Source: Stercoripulliclostridium_A sp964480195 (GTDB lineage Bacteria; Bacillota; Clostridia; Christensenellales; DTU072). Taken from it: a DNA stretch of 31,019 bases. The position numbers were made by a program, and so were the translations under genes. Under the pieces are notes generated by a model. The model had not been told where the DNA came from. It ran no database searches and was given only the letters and a program-made list of their open reading frames with translations. How positions within the stretch are numbered: position 1 is the stretch's first letter; each line of letters starts with the position of its first letter. The DNA lies in contig CAYZOJ010000016.1 in assembly GCA_964480195.1 (NCBI GenBank), positions 1 to 31,019 of the forward strand, given 5' to 3'. Positions 30,976 through 31,019 of this stretch are shown here, in pieces.

Positions 30976-31019
30976 CCCAAACGTCTAATTCGTATTTGAC
31001 TTTTATGTGCATTGCACAT

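Noticed and set aside
1..31019. Mobile element, prophage, CRISPR array, tRNA or rRNA
   Set aside because: No transposase, integrase, Cas or phage protein motifs, no regular spaced repeats, and no tRNA or rRNA signature was seen in the intergenic stretches.

Overview
The window reads as chromosomal DNA of a moderate-GC member of the Bacillota, most likely a Clostridia-like gut lineage. Four things point there: the gene order ecfA1-ecfA2-ecfT-truA-rplM-rpsI (the Bacillus/Clostridium arrangement), spoVG, a DUF5685 gene, and near-consensus sigma-A promoters with mostly 17-bp spacers. No species is named. There is no insertion sequence, prophage, tRNA, rRNA or CRISPR array in it. Most genes are on the minus strand.

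Layout. 1-2050: a compact minus-strand operon of a DUF5685 protein, a degenerate J-domain/TPR/cysteine-cluster protein and a polytopic membrane protein. 2100-3640: trpS and a small P-loop ATPase. 3800-7040: rpmE, then a DUF1385-PrmC fusion, then prfA, so the release factor and its methyltransferase are adjacent. 7070-9500: an MDR-type oxidoreductase lacking the usual zinc ligands, and murC. 9580-12250: spoVG, an acyl-CoA-synthetase-like enzyme and a PRC-barrel-like protein. 12280-14340: a Cys-rich rubredoxin-like protein, an M1-peptidase-like lipoprotein without zinc ligands, and a candidate small RNA. 14340-18640: the rplM-rpsI and ecfA1-ecfA2-ecfT-truA block. 18700-25550: a long co-directional run of a GH32-like protein, HD hydrolase, mscL, ppa, htrA, response regulator, sensor kinase and CYTH protein. 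25624-27342: a GH2-like protein divergent from the GH32-like one. 27437-30463: gldA and a fused dhaKL, which together convert glycerol to dihydroxyacetone phosphate. 30756-30962: an XRE-family regulator.

The most unusual points are these. At least six operon heads have a good -10 box only 4-9 nt before the start codon and no Shine-Dalgarno site, which suggests frequent leaderless mRNAs beside ordinary SD-led genes. The DUF5685 protein carries two Asp-rich motifs resembling those of squalene/phytoene synthases, next to a J-like protein without HPD and with 10 Cys in its last 25 residues. Several enzyme homologues (M1 peptidase, GH2, GH32, MDR) lack expected catalytic or metal-binding residues. 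The glycerol dehydrogenase ends in an alternating Cys-Asp tail. An intergenic region holds a promoter, a C-rich segment and a long hairpin that fit a small RNA.
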